Shown here piece by piece: positions 34,123 through 47,344 of a stretch of 64,000 nt of DNA. The notes below the pieces were generated by a model, which was not told the origin of the DNA, made no database searches, and saw nothing but the letters and a program-made list of their open reading frames with translations. Each line of letters opens with the position of its first letter. Position 1 is the stretch's first letter. This DNA comes from Reticulascus tulasneorum (taxonomy: Eukaryota > Ascomycota > Sordariomycetes > Glomerellales > Reticulascaceae): assembly GCA_001557505.1 (NCBI GenBank), contig LSAX01000001.1, positions 1,240,001 through 1,304,000 of the forward strand, written 5' to 3'. A program made the position numbers and the translations under genes.

Positions 34123-34155
34123 GTCCCGACCGTAGGGAATGATCCGGGTCGGGAC
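34123..34155. promoter_or_regulatory. interrupted palindrome with CCG/CGG half-sites
   Basis: GTCCCGACC and its exact reverse complement GGTCGGGAC are separated by 15 nt. The arms contain CCG and CGG triplets, the half-sites typical of Zn2Cys6 dimers. It lies about 530 nt upstream of the Zn2Cys6 gene at 34683, so autoregulation is possible, but this is inference only. Confidence 0.4.
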
Positions 34156-34682
34156 ACCACCCCGCGCCCTGCCTTAAGGTGAATTGGCCACTGATTCTAC
34201 GTGCATTTCATGGGTGCCATGAGGCAGGCTATTGGGACGGACGCGATCTGCACTCAGACCAAAAGAAGCCCACCCCTGCTCTCGCTTGCGCGGGTGGCTG
34301 CACAGCCCCTCTCCCGTGCTGCCCACGATTGAACTTCACGTCCTCCTCGACGCTCTGCTCCACACTTCCTTCTCTGCACCTTTTTATTTTCCGAGCCAGC
34401 TTCTCTCCGAGTTGGGGAGTCGTCCAACCCCCTTAAAAAGAACTCCATTCCGATTCTCGAGGTCAGGCCGCCGTTTCGTTTCACTCGGTCATGCTATCCG
34501 ACTCCCTGCTTCTTCGTTCCCGGGAGACGACTAGATTGTTTCTGCCCTCCACCAGGAGACAGCCAAGTTGACTTGGAACCCGGCACACCGACGGCCCCGC
34601 GCATACACGGTTCAACCCCTGTATCTGAGAAGCTCTTTTCTTCTTTTTTGCCTTCTTCCCATTCTTCAACAGATCCTACACA

Positions 34683-36188
34683 ATGCCGCCGAGGAGGTCA
34701 CACAAGAAGTCAAGAGCTGGCTGCAGGCGGTGTAAAGCGAGAAAGATTAAGGTATGTTTGCCCCTCTATATATCTTTGAACCCTCCGGAAGTGCCGGATC
34801 TAACATGCTCGGAATAGTGCGACGAAGTTCATCCGAAGTGCGGTAATTGCCAGAAGCATGGCGTGCCGTGCGATTTCGAGAACCCCGAGATCGTTGAGGA
34901 CCTGCTCGCCGCACCTACGCCCGCCCCTTTGTCATCCGCGGACAGCCCCAGCACACCGTCCCCGACCTCGCCCTCACTCCAGTCGCCTGGAGAATGGGCA
35001 ACACCTATGCTGGACTTCGCGTCGCCAGTCATGTCGGCCTCGACGCCGTTCTACAGCACGCCGACTCCCTCAACACTATCGAGGACCACATCGCCGAGTA
35101 ACCGGTTACTCGAGATGAGATTAATGCACCAATATACTTCCATGACCTCGAGGACCCTGGTCGTCAACTCGAACGTAACCAGCGAGATATGGCAGAACAC
35201 GGTCCCCAGACTCGCCTTCGGAGGCGCAAACTACCTCGCGGACGCCATGCTTGCCGTCGCCGCACTGCATCTTCGGTCAATCAACCCGGACGACAAGGCC
35301 CTCATCCGCGCATCGCATGGCTACATGGCCTCTTCGCTGGCTGAATACTGCGCTTCCCTGAACAGTGGCATCAACGAAACCAATGCCGAGGCCCTCTTTC
35401 TAACGGCCACGCTTATCGCCTTCCAGTCCACCGCCAACCGCATCTTCATTCGCGACGATGCGGACCCCAACGACCCTTCAAGCATGTACTCCTTGCCTGT
35501 CGCCTGGTTCCACGCGTTCCAAGGCGTCAAGACCGTGGTTGCGACATCTTGGCAATGGATCAGGAACAGCGGCATCGTCATTCCCATCATTGACTCGCAG
35601 CCGGTCTTGCAGCTCGACTTCAACGCCACCTCCGGCAATTCATTCTTTGGTCACCTACTTGAAGATCTCGACGAGGAGCTGCAATCAGAAGACGAGGAGA
35701 AAGCTGTCCTGACGCGCCAGTGCTACTACCACGCCGTGGCAGTCTTAAACTGGGCCCACAAACTTCCCCATCGAGGCGCCGCCCTCGCCTTCCCCGCCAC
35801 AGTATCCAAGCATTTCATCGACCTCCTTGAAGAGCGCCGGCCTCGCGCCCTCGTCATTCTCGCCTGCTTCTTCGCACTGCTCAAGAGCTTCGAGAGCATC
35901 TGGTGGCTGCAAGGCGTCGCGCGCCGCGAGGTTATGGGCATCGTCTCGCAGTTCGAGGCGACGAGCCCCTGGTGGTCGCACCTGGAATGGCCCGTGCGAA
36001 TCGCCCTCTTCGACGGCTCCGTCATACCGCCGGACGTTTGGGGCATGGACTGGGTCGCCGAGGAGAATAAGGCCGAGAAGTCGCCCAGCATGACGGACAC
36101 GTTCGTGAACCACATCGAGATCCTGGCGGGCATGATGGCGAGGGCGCAGGCTTTACCGCCGGTGCCCATCCCCGCGGATGCATTATGA
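34683..36188 (+). CDS. Zn(II)2Cys6 transcription factor
   Basis: Exons 34683-34751 and 34818-36188 (66-nt intron, GTATGT..AATAG) give 479 residues. The intron splits the zinc cluster right after lysine 23. The cluster is complete: Cys14, Cys17, Cys24, Cys31, Cys34 and Cys41 in the order C-x2-C-x6-C-x6-C-x2-C-x6-C, preceded by basic residues RRSHKKSRAG. A Pro/Ser/Thr-rich linker (about 50-110) follows, then an all-helical middle region (LADAMLAVAALHLRSINPDDKALIRASHGYMASSLAEY, ANRIFIRD, PVAWFHAFQGVKTVV) typical of fungal regulators with a Upc2-like or general fungal-TF C-terminal domain. Nuclear activator or repressor; target genes unknown. The neighbour to the right is a secreted galactanase 1.3 kb away, which could be a target but nothing in the sequence proves it. 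Confidence 0.93.
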
Positions 36189-38546
<2,358 letters not shown>

Positions 38547-39363
38547 AGGGATACTCGGGTCTCTGGCTGGGACGTGAAGACATACAGGATTGTGCTGTTG
38601 AATAACCAACCCTTGCCAGATGAGCGGCTTGATATCTCACTAAAGATATTGGCGCTCTGAGCTCTGAGGCTTGGACAACCATGGAAAGGAAATATAGCGA
38701 GCCCCAAGATACGGCAGAAGTGACCATATCACTCACAGTTCCAATGAAATAAGAGCCAAGAAGAACGACCCGAACACAGAAATGTTGGAACCTGCCCCTT
38801 GAGACGTGATTAAGTATGCTTTGAGCCAAGGTCCTAGCTATTCAACAACTGGAGCTTCCCCGAAGGCAAAGGCAAGATCCTGGCACACCTGGTCTACTCT
38901 CATAAACTCATCATATGTGTCGCATGCGGGTAGCCCGTAGGTCAATGTCGTGGGTCAGTTTATTAGTAGTGAATGAGAGCCTCAGCTGAGCGTTTGATCG
39001 TTCCTAAGTTGGCAACAGCCTCATCGTTCATGAAGAGTGATCCACCTTGAATTGAGAGTACACTAGTAACTTGTAAGTACGTTGTACATTGTAGTAGCGT
39101 CAAGTATTGAGACGAGTGGATAAGCAGATATCTTTCATCCCTTCGCCAGTCACGTGACTGCGGGGTCGGCCACCACCGATTCAGAGGCGTGGAGGGCTCG
39201 GTTGCCCTACTGCAAAAATTTAGCTTGGCCCCAATTCGTCAAACCTCAAGCGAGCCTGCAATCGACCAGGCCAAACTATCACTAAACCTCATCATCGCGC
39301 TCAGCATTCGCTCTTCGATAATCCCATCGAAAAGCGAATTCTTGACCCTCACAAACCGCAGTC
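38547..39363. other. intergenic region, promoter of the ribosomal protein gene
   Basis: Contains the 3' UTR of the galactanase and the promoter of rps15, with the CACGTG palindrome at 39147-39160. No gene was seen. Confidence 0.5.
39147..39160. promoter_or_regulatory. 14-bp E-box palindrome (CBF1-like site) upstream of rps15
   Basis: CAGTCACGTGACTG is a perfect 14-base palindrome with the extended TCACGTGA core bound by Cbf1-class bHLH factors. It lies 204 nt before the rps15 ATG. Cbf1 has a known role at ribosomal protein promoters in Candida; use here is inferred. Confidence 0.6.
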
Positions 39364-40055
<692 letters not shown>

Positions 40056-40297
40056 GAGGGTTGTGGTTCTCAGGGAGGTTCTTGCATTCACGGACATTCA
40101 AGGCGAACGGGAATGGTTTTGGTAGAATGGCCTGATGCCACTATCAAGTTGATTCGGCAATGATAGTACAATACAGTATCGTTGCCCGCTAACAATTGTA
40201 AATTCCATACTGTCAAACGCCTGCTCAGCCTAACTTGAAACTCAAACACCGCCCTATCCCGCTGAATGTGACAAGTACCAGACTCTTGATACCTTAA

Positions 40298-41153
40298 TTA
40301 CTTGTCATTTAGCCCACTCTCGAACTCGCTGACCCAATACTCAAGCAGCCGATGCCCTTGAACTCGCGTCTTGGGCTCACTGTTGCCTCTGTCCTCGACC
40401 TCTTCTCCACTCTGGAATCTTGTGCCATCTACTTCCCACTCCATCCATGAGTTGTCTGTATGTCTTCCTGGGAAGTCCTTGAGTCTCATTTCCCGGGCCG
40501 TTGGGGAATATGCCGGAAATCTCCATTTTCGAGAGATCATGACCTAAGGCTCTTACCCTTCGCAATACCCCCTTGATATGCGACCCGAAGGTGTGTTCCT
40601 TGCAATAGGGACACTTGCAGCGAAAATTAAGGGGTCTGTTGTAACAGACAAGGATCTCTTCGCCGGCCTCGATTGACTTTGTTGTCTTGATCTCCATCTT
40701 TTCTTCACTAAAGATGGGACAGAACTTTGCGTTTCGAGCCGAATCGGGACTGCAGGCGTGGTTTATCTTGGATCTAACTCGGTAGACGCAGGCCACATGA
40801 TCACCGGTCCCGTGAGGCGGCCGCATTGTGAAGGCTTTATCGTGGACAAACTTCGCTAATGTCCTTACGTCCTTGGTGCTGAGCTTCTGCGGTGGCTCAG
40901 GCAGTTTTGCGAGCTCGGGGAATGATGCCTTGAGTTCTGACCGATTCACCTGTTTACTTGAGGCACTGGCATCTTCCCAAATGCTGGCGGCATTCCGATT
41001 TTCGGCAGGGTGTGGCGAGAAGACGCATGTAAAGAGAGGACTCTCAACGCTGATGGTTTCGCCGAAGTCTAAATTTCTCAATGCAAACACGCCATCGCCT
41101 CGTCCATCGCCTGTGGGTCGAACTTCGACCGCAGGCGTTAGTGGTTGACTCAT
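40298..41153 (-). CDS. SET-domain protein
   Basis: ATG at 41153. Preferred model: exons 41153-40557 and 40477-40298 (79-nt intron, strong donor GTAAGAG, acceptor CTCAAG, phase 0), 258 residues. Reading straight through the intron instead ends at 40377 and, by coincidence, also gives 258 residues with a different C-terminus. The start RGDGVFALRNLDFGETI matches the SET N-lobe. The catalytic region is KINHACSPDSARNAKF (NHxC, residues 131-134) with EAGEEILVCYN (about 162-171). The post-SET-like zinc cysteines are FRCKCPYC. There is no MYND finger, unlike the SET protein at 45.5 kb. Probably a lysine methyltransferase of the SMYD-like/SET5 group; substrate unknown. Confidence 0.85.
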
Positions 41154-41653
41154 TGAATGAATGTTGCGGCAGGGTTTCCCGGGCAGGGCCTAGGTTCCAA
41201 ATAATGATGGTCTTTGATGTAAACCTGGCTTTGTCCAAAAATGGTAGCTCTACTGTTGTTGTGGTCAAATAATGAGTCTACGAGAGAATGTCCAGGGTGG
41301 GAGGTAAAGTGAGAAAGCTCTCCTAGGGCGGGAAGGGCTCCTTCCATCTGCCAGACCTTCAGAGCATGCAGGCGAGCCCAAACCAGGATCACAAAACACA
41401 ACAGGCCCAACCCCTAGTGGCTCTTCATGGAGAAAGACCATCCTAAAAAGTTGCAAACCCCGACAGGTGCTCATGACTTCATAGCGCCAATGTGGCCGGC
41501 AGCATCTCTCGGGATCTCGGATCTGGCGATATGGACGTAGCTGCCGCAACACATTTTCGCCGGAGTGGTATTCACTGTGAAGGCAGGAAGAAATAATTGG
41601 GAAGTTTGGTGGTCAGGTTGATTCTATGTACCGGTATCATACAGCTGCCTGCT
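41154..41653. other. intergenic region
   Basis: 500 bp between two minus-strand genes: promoter of the SET gene and 3' UTR of the complex I gene. No gene was seen. Confidence 0.5.
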
Positions 41654-42314
41654 TCATGCTCTTTGCTTTGCCAACTTTAATACCTTCCTCTCTTCCTCGT
41701 CAACGTGTTGCTTCTTGTAGTGAGCAATCACATGGTCCAGGTTGGAGAGTGATCCAGCCGGGACATTCCGCGAAGCGTGGCTTTGAAACACCCTAGATAT
41801 ATGTCAGCACTTGCAATCCAATCCAATCCTCGAATCTTCAATCGCATCAATGGAATCTACTCACTCCGGGTATCTCAGTTCGAAGTTCTTGTTCCGGTCG
41901 GCGTGCAGGAAGAGTGTTCTGTCGAAACCTGCTTGTTCAACTGCTTTCGTGTGCAGTGCGCTTCGCTCCTCCCATGTTGCTTGCCAGTGCCAGTATTCGT
42001 GAATCTTCCTCGTCAGGAATGGTTCCTCGCCGTCTTTACCCGGTCGCGAGACGGCGTAAAGCAGCCAAGCCGCTGGGACGACCGCTGCTGCTCCCCAAAA
42101 TGCATACTGGATATCAGAGTTAGCCGTCTGCGTCTGCTCCAAGAATTGCCATCTCTGCGAGCGACGATGATGTGCGTACCCCGATCGATTCTTTCACCGG
42201 CTCTGCGTGGTGATGCCCATGCCCATGGTCGGAAGCGTACGACCGCGAATTTCGTAGTCCACTGGGCCGTGTCTGTCGAGCGATGCAGGCTGTTCTTTGT
42301 CGGATGGCCTGCAT
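41654..42314 (-). CDS. nuo17.8: NADH:ubiquinone oxidoreductase 17.8 kDa-type subunit
   Basis: Three exons on the minus strand, 42314-42180, 42106-41865 and 41792-41654 (introns 73 and 72 nt), give 171 residues. The N-terminus (MQAIRQRTACIARQTRPSGLRNSRSYASDHG) is an Arg/Ser-rich mitochondrial presequence, with a His-rich stretch after it. A single membrane helix follows (YAFWGAAAVVPAAWLLYAVS), then a charged matrix or intermembrane part with EWHW-like aromatic residues. The end is EVFQSHASRNVPAGSLSNLDHVIAHYKKQ. The pattern, especially the NVPAGSxxNLDHV block, matches the fungal accessory complex I subunit known as 17.8 kDa in Neurospora. It sits in the inner mitochondrial membrane arm of complex I. 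It shares a 571-bp divergent promoter with SIL1. Confidence 0.85.
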
Positions 42315-42885
42315 CTTGGATGGATTCGAGGTGCTGTCAATTGGCTGTTGATTAACCTGAGGGATTGAGAGCTTCTGGGTGTGATGTTGTCGGAGGTACC
42401 TGCACGATTTAGGACTAAGCGCGAGCATGGCTTGCAGGCCAATCACATGATTCCCGGTTTGGATATGATGTGCTAAGCGCAGAAATCGGCTAGTAAGCCA
42501 ATCAGCGGCTGCCGAATTCGAGAATCGTCTTTTTGCCTCCTTCACTCAGAACACTTAAACAAGTTTCGTTTTCTATGAACTTCTATTTCATGACGGCAAG
42601 CTGTCCTTTTCACCCACTTGACTCATACAATATCATCCCTTCTGTATAAAGGCCTGCGGCAGCTTTGAGTGAATGATTTATCTGAGCATTTAATCATCTC
42701 CTTTTCGTGGGCAGGAGTCAGCACATCTTCTAAGTCGAAGTTCACTCGATCCCCTAATCGGCAATATCAAAGTGTCGTCTTCTGTCTGAACTTTTCCTAA
42801 CAATTATCGAGCTTCGAGAGTGTTGGTCGCATCCTGAATGTTAAGAATTCTCGCCTAGACAGAAGCTGGCTCACTTGCGCTAAAG
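42315..42885. promoter_or_regulatory. divergent promoter of nuo17.8 and SIL1
   Basis: 571 bp between the two start codons. It includes one exact GCN4/CPC1-type site at 42619-42625, listed separately. No gene was seen. Confidence 0.55.
42619..42625. promoter_or_regulatory. TGACTCA (CPC1/GCN4-type) site
   Basis: Exact bZIP site, 267 nt before the SIL1 ATG and 305 nt before the nuo17.8 ATG. A single 7-mer can occur by chance. Confidence 0.35.
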
Positions 42886-44139
42886 ATGGGATCATCTCGA
42901 ACGCCAACCAGCAGGTCACTGCTTCCATTAATGCTCATCCTTGCACTTGTTGGACTGGTCTTCTTGGTACCCTTCTCTTCAGCATCGGAATCTACACCAT
43001 CGCCATCCGCCAATGTTGATCTGATATGTCACACGGAAGATCCTTCTGAGTGTTATCCCAAAATATTTCAACCCACGGATGAATTCCAGATTATTCATGA
43101 TGATCAAGATATACCCAGCGGCCTACATGTTCGTCTAAACATCTATACTGGCCTCAAGGAGGCCAAGATCAACGTCCCCGATGAAGAAAACCCAGCCCTG
43201 GAAGGCTTGCCTGTCGACACATCGGTCCTTTTGGTAGATCAAGAGTCGGCACCGGAAGAACACCGCCCCCGCGGCGCTCCAGAGTACGAACCAGTTGGGA
43301 TGGTCAAGCAGCCACCCCAGGAGTCGGGTCAGTTTTACTCTGACCTCAAATATCTGAGAAAGGGCCCCGATGGCAAGGATTTGCCCTATGACGAAGCGCT
43401 TGAAAGTCTCGAGGAGATCTCCCACGATATTTATTACGGCGTGAAAATTGCTGAGGACTTTGAGACTCTCAAGTCGCTATTCTGTGTTATGCTGGATCGG
43501 GAGGCTGCCGCGGTTCCGGAGGGCACCACCCCACGAGCACAACAGGCGGCTGCAATTTTGGGGGGCGCACTTCAGAATAACCCAACCGCCTTACAGGAGG
43601 TGATAAAGGTTTGGTCAGACCTCATGGCTGTCCAATGCAAGAAGGAAGGCGGGGATATGAAAAGCGAGTTCTACTCGTCATTCATGCCATTCCATCTGGT
43701 CGAGACTCAAGATATACCCGCAGCAGCAGCACTAGTCAAAGCGCGAGCGGCAGTCATTAATGGACTGATCAAAAGCGAAGTCATCAGAGACCAGTTCCTG
43801 GCAAACGAGGGAATGACGAATCTTCTGGAAGTCCTGATCCTCGAAGAGGAGGGATGGGCCGGCGCGCAGAGGAAGGTAGGCCAGCTTGTTCTGGATAATT
43901 TCCTCGACGAGACCATGGGTGCTACGTTGGGTCTATGGCCGAAAGGGAAAGCGCTGGGAAGGCACGATTGTAGACAGCCGAATCTGATGACGACGGACGC
44001 ATGCTGGGACTACCAAGTTGGCCGGATCGTAGGAAGAAACAGCCGTGATAAAGATCACTGGAGTAAGGATTTATTCGATAGGCTGGCGGCGCAACGAAAG
44101 GCGACCAAGGAGAACCCTTGGGCCAAGGAGGAGTTGTAG
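42886..44139 (+). CDS. SIL1: Sil1, nucleotide exchange factor of the ER Hsp70 (BiP/Kar2)
   Basis: Single exon, 417 residues. Sil1 exchanges ADP for ATP on BiP in the ER lumen and so supports translocation and folding. A signal peptide or signal anchor lies at about 13-33 (LPLMLILALVGLVFLVPFSSA). The conserved opening is LICHTEDPSECYPKIFQPTDEFQIIHDDQDIPSGLHVRLNIYTGLKEAKIN (about 45-95, shown in part). The armadillo-like helical body follows (EISHDIYYGVKIAEDFETLKSLFC, RAQQAAAILGGALQNNPTALQEV). The C-terminus is KEEL, a weak KDEL-type retention signal. Two cysteine-containing blocks (ICHTEDPSEC) match those proposed to have redox activity in yeast Sil1. Divergent with the complex I gene. Confidence 0.93.
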   Translation: MGSSRTPTSRSLLPLMLILALVGLVFLVPFSSASESTPSPSANVDLICHTEDPSECYPKIFQPTDEFQIIHDDQDIPSGLHVRLNIYTGLKEAKINVPDEENPALEGLPVDTSVLLVDQESAPEEHRPRGAPEYEPVGMVKQPPQESGQFYSDLKYLRKGPDGKDLPYDEALESLEEISHDIYYGVKIAEDFETLKSLFCVMLDREAAAVPEGTTPRAQQAAAILGGALQNNPTALQEVIKVWSDLMAVQCKKEGGDMKSEFYSSFMPFHLVETQDIPAAAALVKARAAVINGLIKSEVIRDQFLANEGMTNLLEVLILEEEGWAGAQRKVGQLVLDNFLDETMGATLGLWPKGKALGRHDCRQPNLMTTDACWDYQVGRIVGRNSRDKDHWSKDLFDRLAAQRKATKENPWAKEEL

Positions 44140-44617
44140 CAACAACGAATACGTACTGCATGATAGATTAATTATACCCCAGAATACCCCAGCGTGGCAA
44201 GGCGAATTCTCACCAGTAATGATGATCGTGCTCCGTGGACGGCTGACATGATAGACTCCACTGGTAACACCGAATTTGGCTCCTCAAGTGAAAGGGCAGA
44301 CGAAATTACAAGATCTATAACTCCTTGGTATATTTCCATTGCCAGAGAGTTATCTATCTACCTATACGCATTCATCAACCTCCCCGTTGCCGAAAAATCC
44401 CTCAGACTTCCGCAAGGCAAAAGTTCCACTACCAGATGTAGCGCCAATCCAAGATAGCAGAGCTACTGGATTCCTCTCTCGAGCCTACGATCGTGGCGGG
44501 CTAGTCTTACTTCACAGCCAGCGTCCTTCTCAGACCCGGTCTACGTGTTGTAGTCCAGAATCCGGCCACCGCGACCATAGCCACGGAGAGCAAGCGGCGT
44601 CTCCTGGTATGTGGGGA
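44140..44617. other. convergent intergenic region
   Basis: Spacer between the 3' ends of SIL1 (plus) and eIF1 (minus). No supported feature. Confidence 0.5.
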
Positions 44618-45098
44618 CTAGAATCCGTGAATCTTCACGAGCTGTGAAAATTTTAGCGACCGTGTGGACCTTATCAGCAGAGTTTTGACTAACCTTGGAA
44701 TCCATCTCAAGCCCTTCCTGTTTATCAATAAGGAAGTCGTGAATCTTCTTGCGCTGATCACCTGTGCCTCGAGGTTAGCCTCAAACATGACACGACCTCC
44801 TATCGCGAAGGATGTCGTTATCTTGGATGCCCATACCTTGAAGTTGCAGAACCTCGCCCAGGTCCTGGTCCTCGACGATAGTACCGTTGCACGCGAACTT
44901 CTTCTTTATGACCTTAAGAATCTTCTTCTGGTCGAAGCGCTTCGGCAGGCCCTGGATAGTGGTGAGAGTCTTGCGGCCATTTCGCTGCTGGATACGGATA
45001 TGGATGTAATCCTGGGCTTTCTTGGGGTTGTCGTTCCCGTTGCCCTCTTCGGCATCGGCGAAGGGGTCGATCGTTTTCAAGTTTTCGATGGTAGTCAT
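44618..45098 (-). CDS. SUI1: translation initiation factor eIF1 (SUI1)
   Basis: Three exons, 45098-44837, 44761-44694 and 44641-44618, give 117 residues. The last exon is only 24 nt (LVKIHGF and stop). eIF1 binds the 40S subunit near the P site and enforces AUG selection. The family core is clear: YIHIRIQQRNGRKTLTTIQGLP, KKILKVIKKKFACNGTIVED, LGEVLQLQGDQRKKIHDFLI and the invariant C-terminal KIHGF. The start ATG at 45098 gives MTTIENLKTIDPFADAEEG, as in other fungi; the open frame upstream is leader. Expression of eIF1 is often autoregulated through its own start context; here the base at -3 was not evaluated. It shares a 370-bp promoter with the MYND-SET gene. Confidence 0.96.
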
Positions 45099-45468
45099 CA
45101 GATAAAGCTTGTGCTGTATAACCTTTCTTGGTCGGGTCGAGGGAGTGCGGGTGGGTTTGTTTTGTTTGCTGGGCGTTTGATGGATGAAGGAGAAGGAGTG
45201 TTTTGCTGCGTCAGAGTGTGGTGGGATGTCGTGAGGGAGGCGGCGGGGCGGGGTTGACGTCGTTGGGTGGAAGGAGAAAGACTGCAGGATGACTCGGCAA
45301 CGCCACATATTATGCGAGGTACGCCCATGAGCTCGCTTATGTTATCCACTGCACAGCCACAACCCAAAGCGGCCTCACGTGTGGAATCACTCACCCCTTT
45401 CCCTGGGATTCATACTAAATTCGCAGCTGAACTGCGACATTAGCCAGTCAGGCAGCAGCTTCGGAGTC
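45099..45468. promoter_or_regulatory. divergent promoter of SUI1 and the MYND-SET gene
   Basis: 370 bp between the two start codons, with a CACGTG at about 45376. The left half is pyrimidine-rich on the minus strand, consistent with the eIF1 5' leader. Confidence 0.5.
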
Positions 45469-47291
45469 ATGGAACTAGTGGGTCAAAAGAATGACGCAAA
45501 CAAACGAGATGAAGGCTCACGCGCCGAGGACGAGAACATCAGGAAGTATGTAGGTCTAGACGGATCAATACGGATTCGCGGCCGGAAAGGAGGGCCAAAA
45601 GGTCGCTCAGTTCACGCAGCCAGAGTATTTGGACCGGGCGATCTCATTGCCGAGTTCAACAAACCTGAGATATGTATTCCTGATGCCTCCAACATCGGTC
45701 TGTACTGCAACAACTGCATGGCACATGAAGTCTCACTGAAGGCCTGCTCTGGCTGCAAAATCGTAAAGTACTGCGGAGCTGCCTGTCAGAAACAGAATTG
45801 GCAGCTCGTTCATAAGAAAGAATGCAAGGTCTTTCAAGAGATATCCAAAAAGAGGGACGGGTTTGTTTATCCGACAGCATGCAGGGCTGCATTGCATGTC
45901 CTCCTACGTCCCGAGTTGGAGAACAGCTTCGAGAGACTGGAAGGGAACGTAAGCGAGTTCAAGAAAGATCACAAGGCCTGGGAGGACTTGAAAATACTGG
46001 CTTCTGGCACTTTCCTCCACAATCCTAGCGAGTTGACCCAGCAGAAGCTAGAGCATGCCGTTGAGCTCGTTTGCAAAGTGGGTTTGGCTACATTTCCTCA
46101 AAGCCTCTCGAGTGCTGATGTTTCGACAGGTTCAAACAAACGCATTCACTCGGTCTGTAGACGATGGGGGACAAGGAATATTTCTCGACACAACACTGGC
46201 TATGGTGAATCATTCTTGTATTCCCAATGCGGTGGTCGAGTTTAGTAAGAGGTCGGCCTTTCTCCGACCCCTGACTGCTATACAGCCTGGTGAGGAGATT
46301 GTAATTTCCTATATTGGTGAGTCATTCACCTAGGAGCCCTGATACGATAACGGCTCTCCCTGCAACGTATCTAACCAAGTATGAAGACTATGGCCTGCCA
46401 TTCGATCAGAGAAAGCAAGCGCTGAAAGGATACCACTTCGACTGCCAATGTCTGAAGTGTAAGGATGATCTCGACGTGTACCAGATCTGGCAGCGATCAC
46501 AAAACGATCTCATCATGATGAACAGGTTAAGTCTCGTCCCAGACATTGCACAGCTTCGCTCTCTACCGCATCCCCTTGAAACCAAAGATGGTGACCTCAG
46601 ACCCATCCCTCCAATCGAGGAAGGCTTGGGTTTGCCTTTGCCGGAGAGACGTGACTATTTACGTAGGGTTTACAAGTCTTGCAAACCTCTCACAGCCGCG
46701 TCGAGGTGGGCGATAGAACCGCTCCCACAAATCGTTACCGAGATCTCCATTTATTACGCAGCAAGGGGGAACTATCCCTGTGCTCTTGCTCTGGCTTGTC
46801 TTCTGGCGACGAAGAGCGACCCGTACAAATACGTGGTGCCTTTTCATGCATCGAGACTCAACCGTCTGTTTTACATTGCAAAGCTCCTGGGCAATACAGC
46901 ACCGGACCCGTCACAGCTTATTAACTGCGCGGAGACACTAGCTGCAAAGGGTGTGCTCCTCAAGGATCATCTACACACAATAAGACACATCGATCATGTT
47001 TCTCTGTGTCAGATGATACTCATCATGGTCATCTCTTATGCACCTATGGGGCATTCGATGGATTGGGATGTCCTACAGCAGGGCATGGCCATGGTTGAGG
47101 AAATCAAGAGCCTTCCCGGTCGAGAAAAGGAGAATGGCTTGATCATGAACTGGTCAAAACACATGCAAGAACCACATATGGAGCATCTTCTTGATTATGG
47201 TGTCGCTAAACCGGTTGCCGCATTGGCGAGTCTGGGAATAGGAGCCTTGAAGCTTGATTTCGAAGAAGGGGTCAATTTATGCAGGCCATAA
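45469..47291 (+). CDS. MYND-finger SET-domain protein (SMYD type)
   Basis: Exons 45469-46077, 46130-46316 and 46387-47291 (introns 52 and 70 nt) give 566 residues. A split SET domain carries a MYND zinc finger: SET N-lobe RSVHAARVFGPGDLIAEF (about 46-63), and MYND ligands CNNC (80-83), CSGC (93-96), YCGAAC (102, 106) and HKKEC (115, 119). The catalytic C-lobe has NHSCIPNAVVEF (from residue 230) and PGEEIVISYID, then the post-SET CxCxxC (DCQCLKCK). The last ~280 residues are helical, like the TPR-like C-terminal domain of SMYD proteins. Predicted lysine methyltransferase. Intron 2 has CTAAC 14 nt before the AAG acceptor; the choice restores SYIDYGLP. ATG at 45469 is the first in frame; upstream codons are GTG only. 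Confidence 0.9.
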
Positions 47292-47344
47292 ATCCTTATT
47301 GGCCAAATTGGACTGTTAAGCAATGCTACAACATATTAGAGCTA

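Larger units (their letters stand above)
31211..34682. other. 3.5-kb non-coding region with microsatellites and possible gene remnants
   Basis: Divergent region between cystathionine gamma-lyase and the Zn2Cys6 gene. It holds a GT run (about 31753-31765), an AG-rich tract (about 32079-32106), minus-strand frames at 33256-34095 that may be remnants of one or two genes, an interrupted palindrome at 34123-34155, and a pyrimidine-rich stretch (about 34310-34680) that is likely the leader of the transcription factor gene. Confidence 0.45.
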
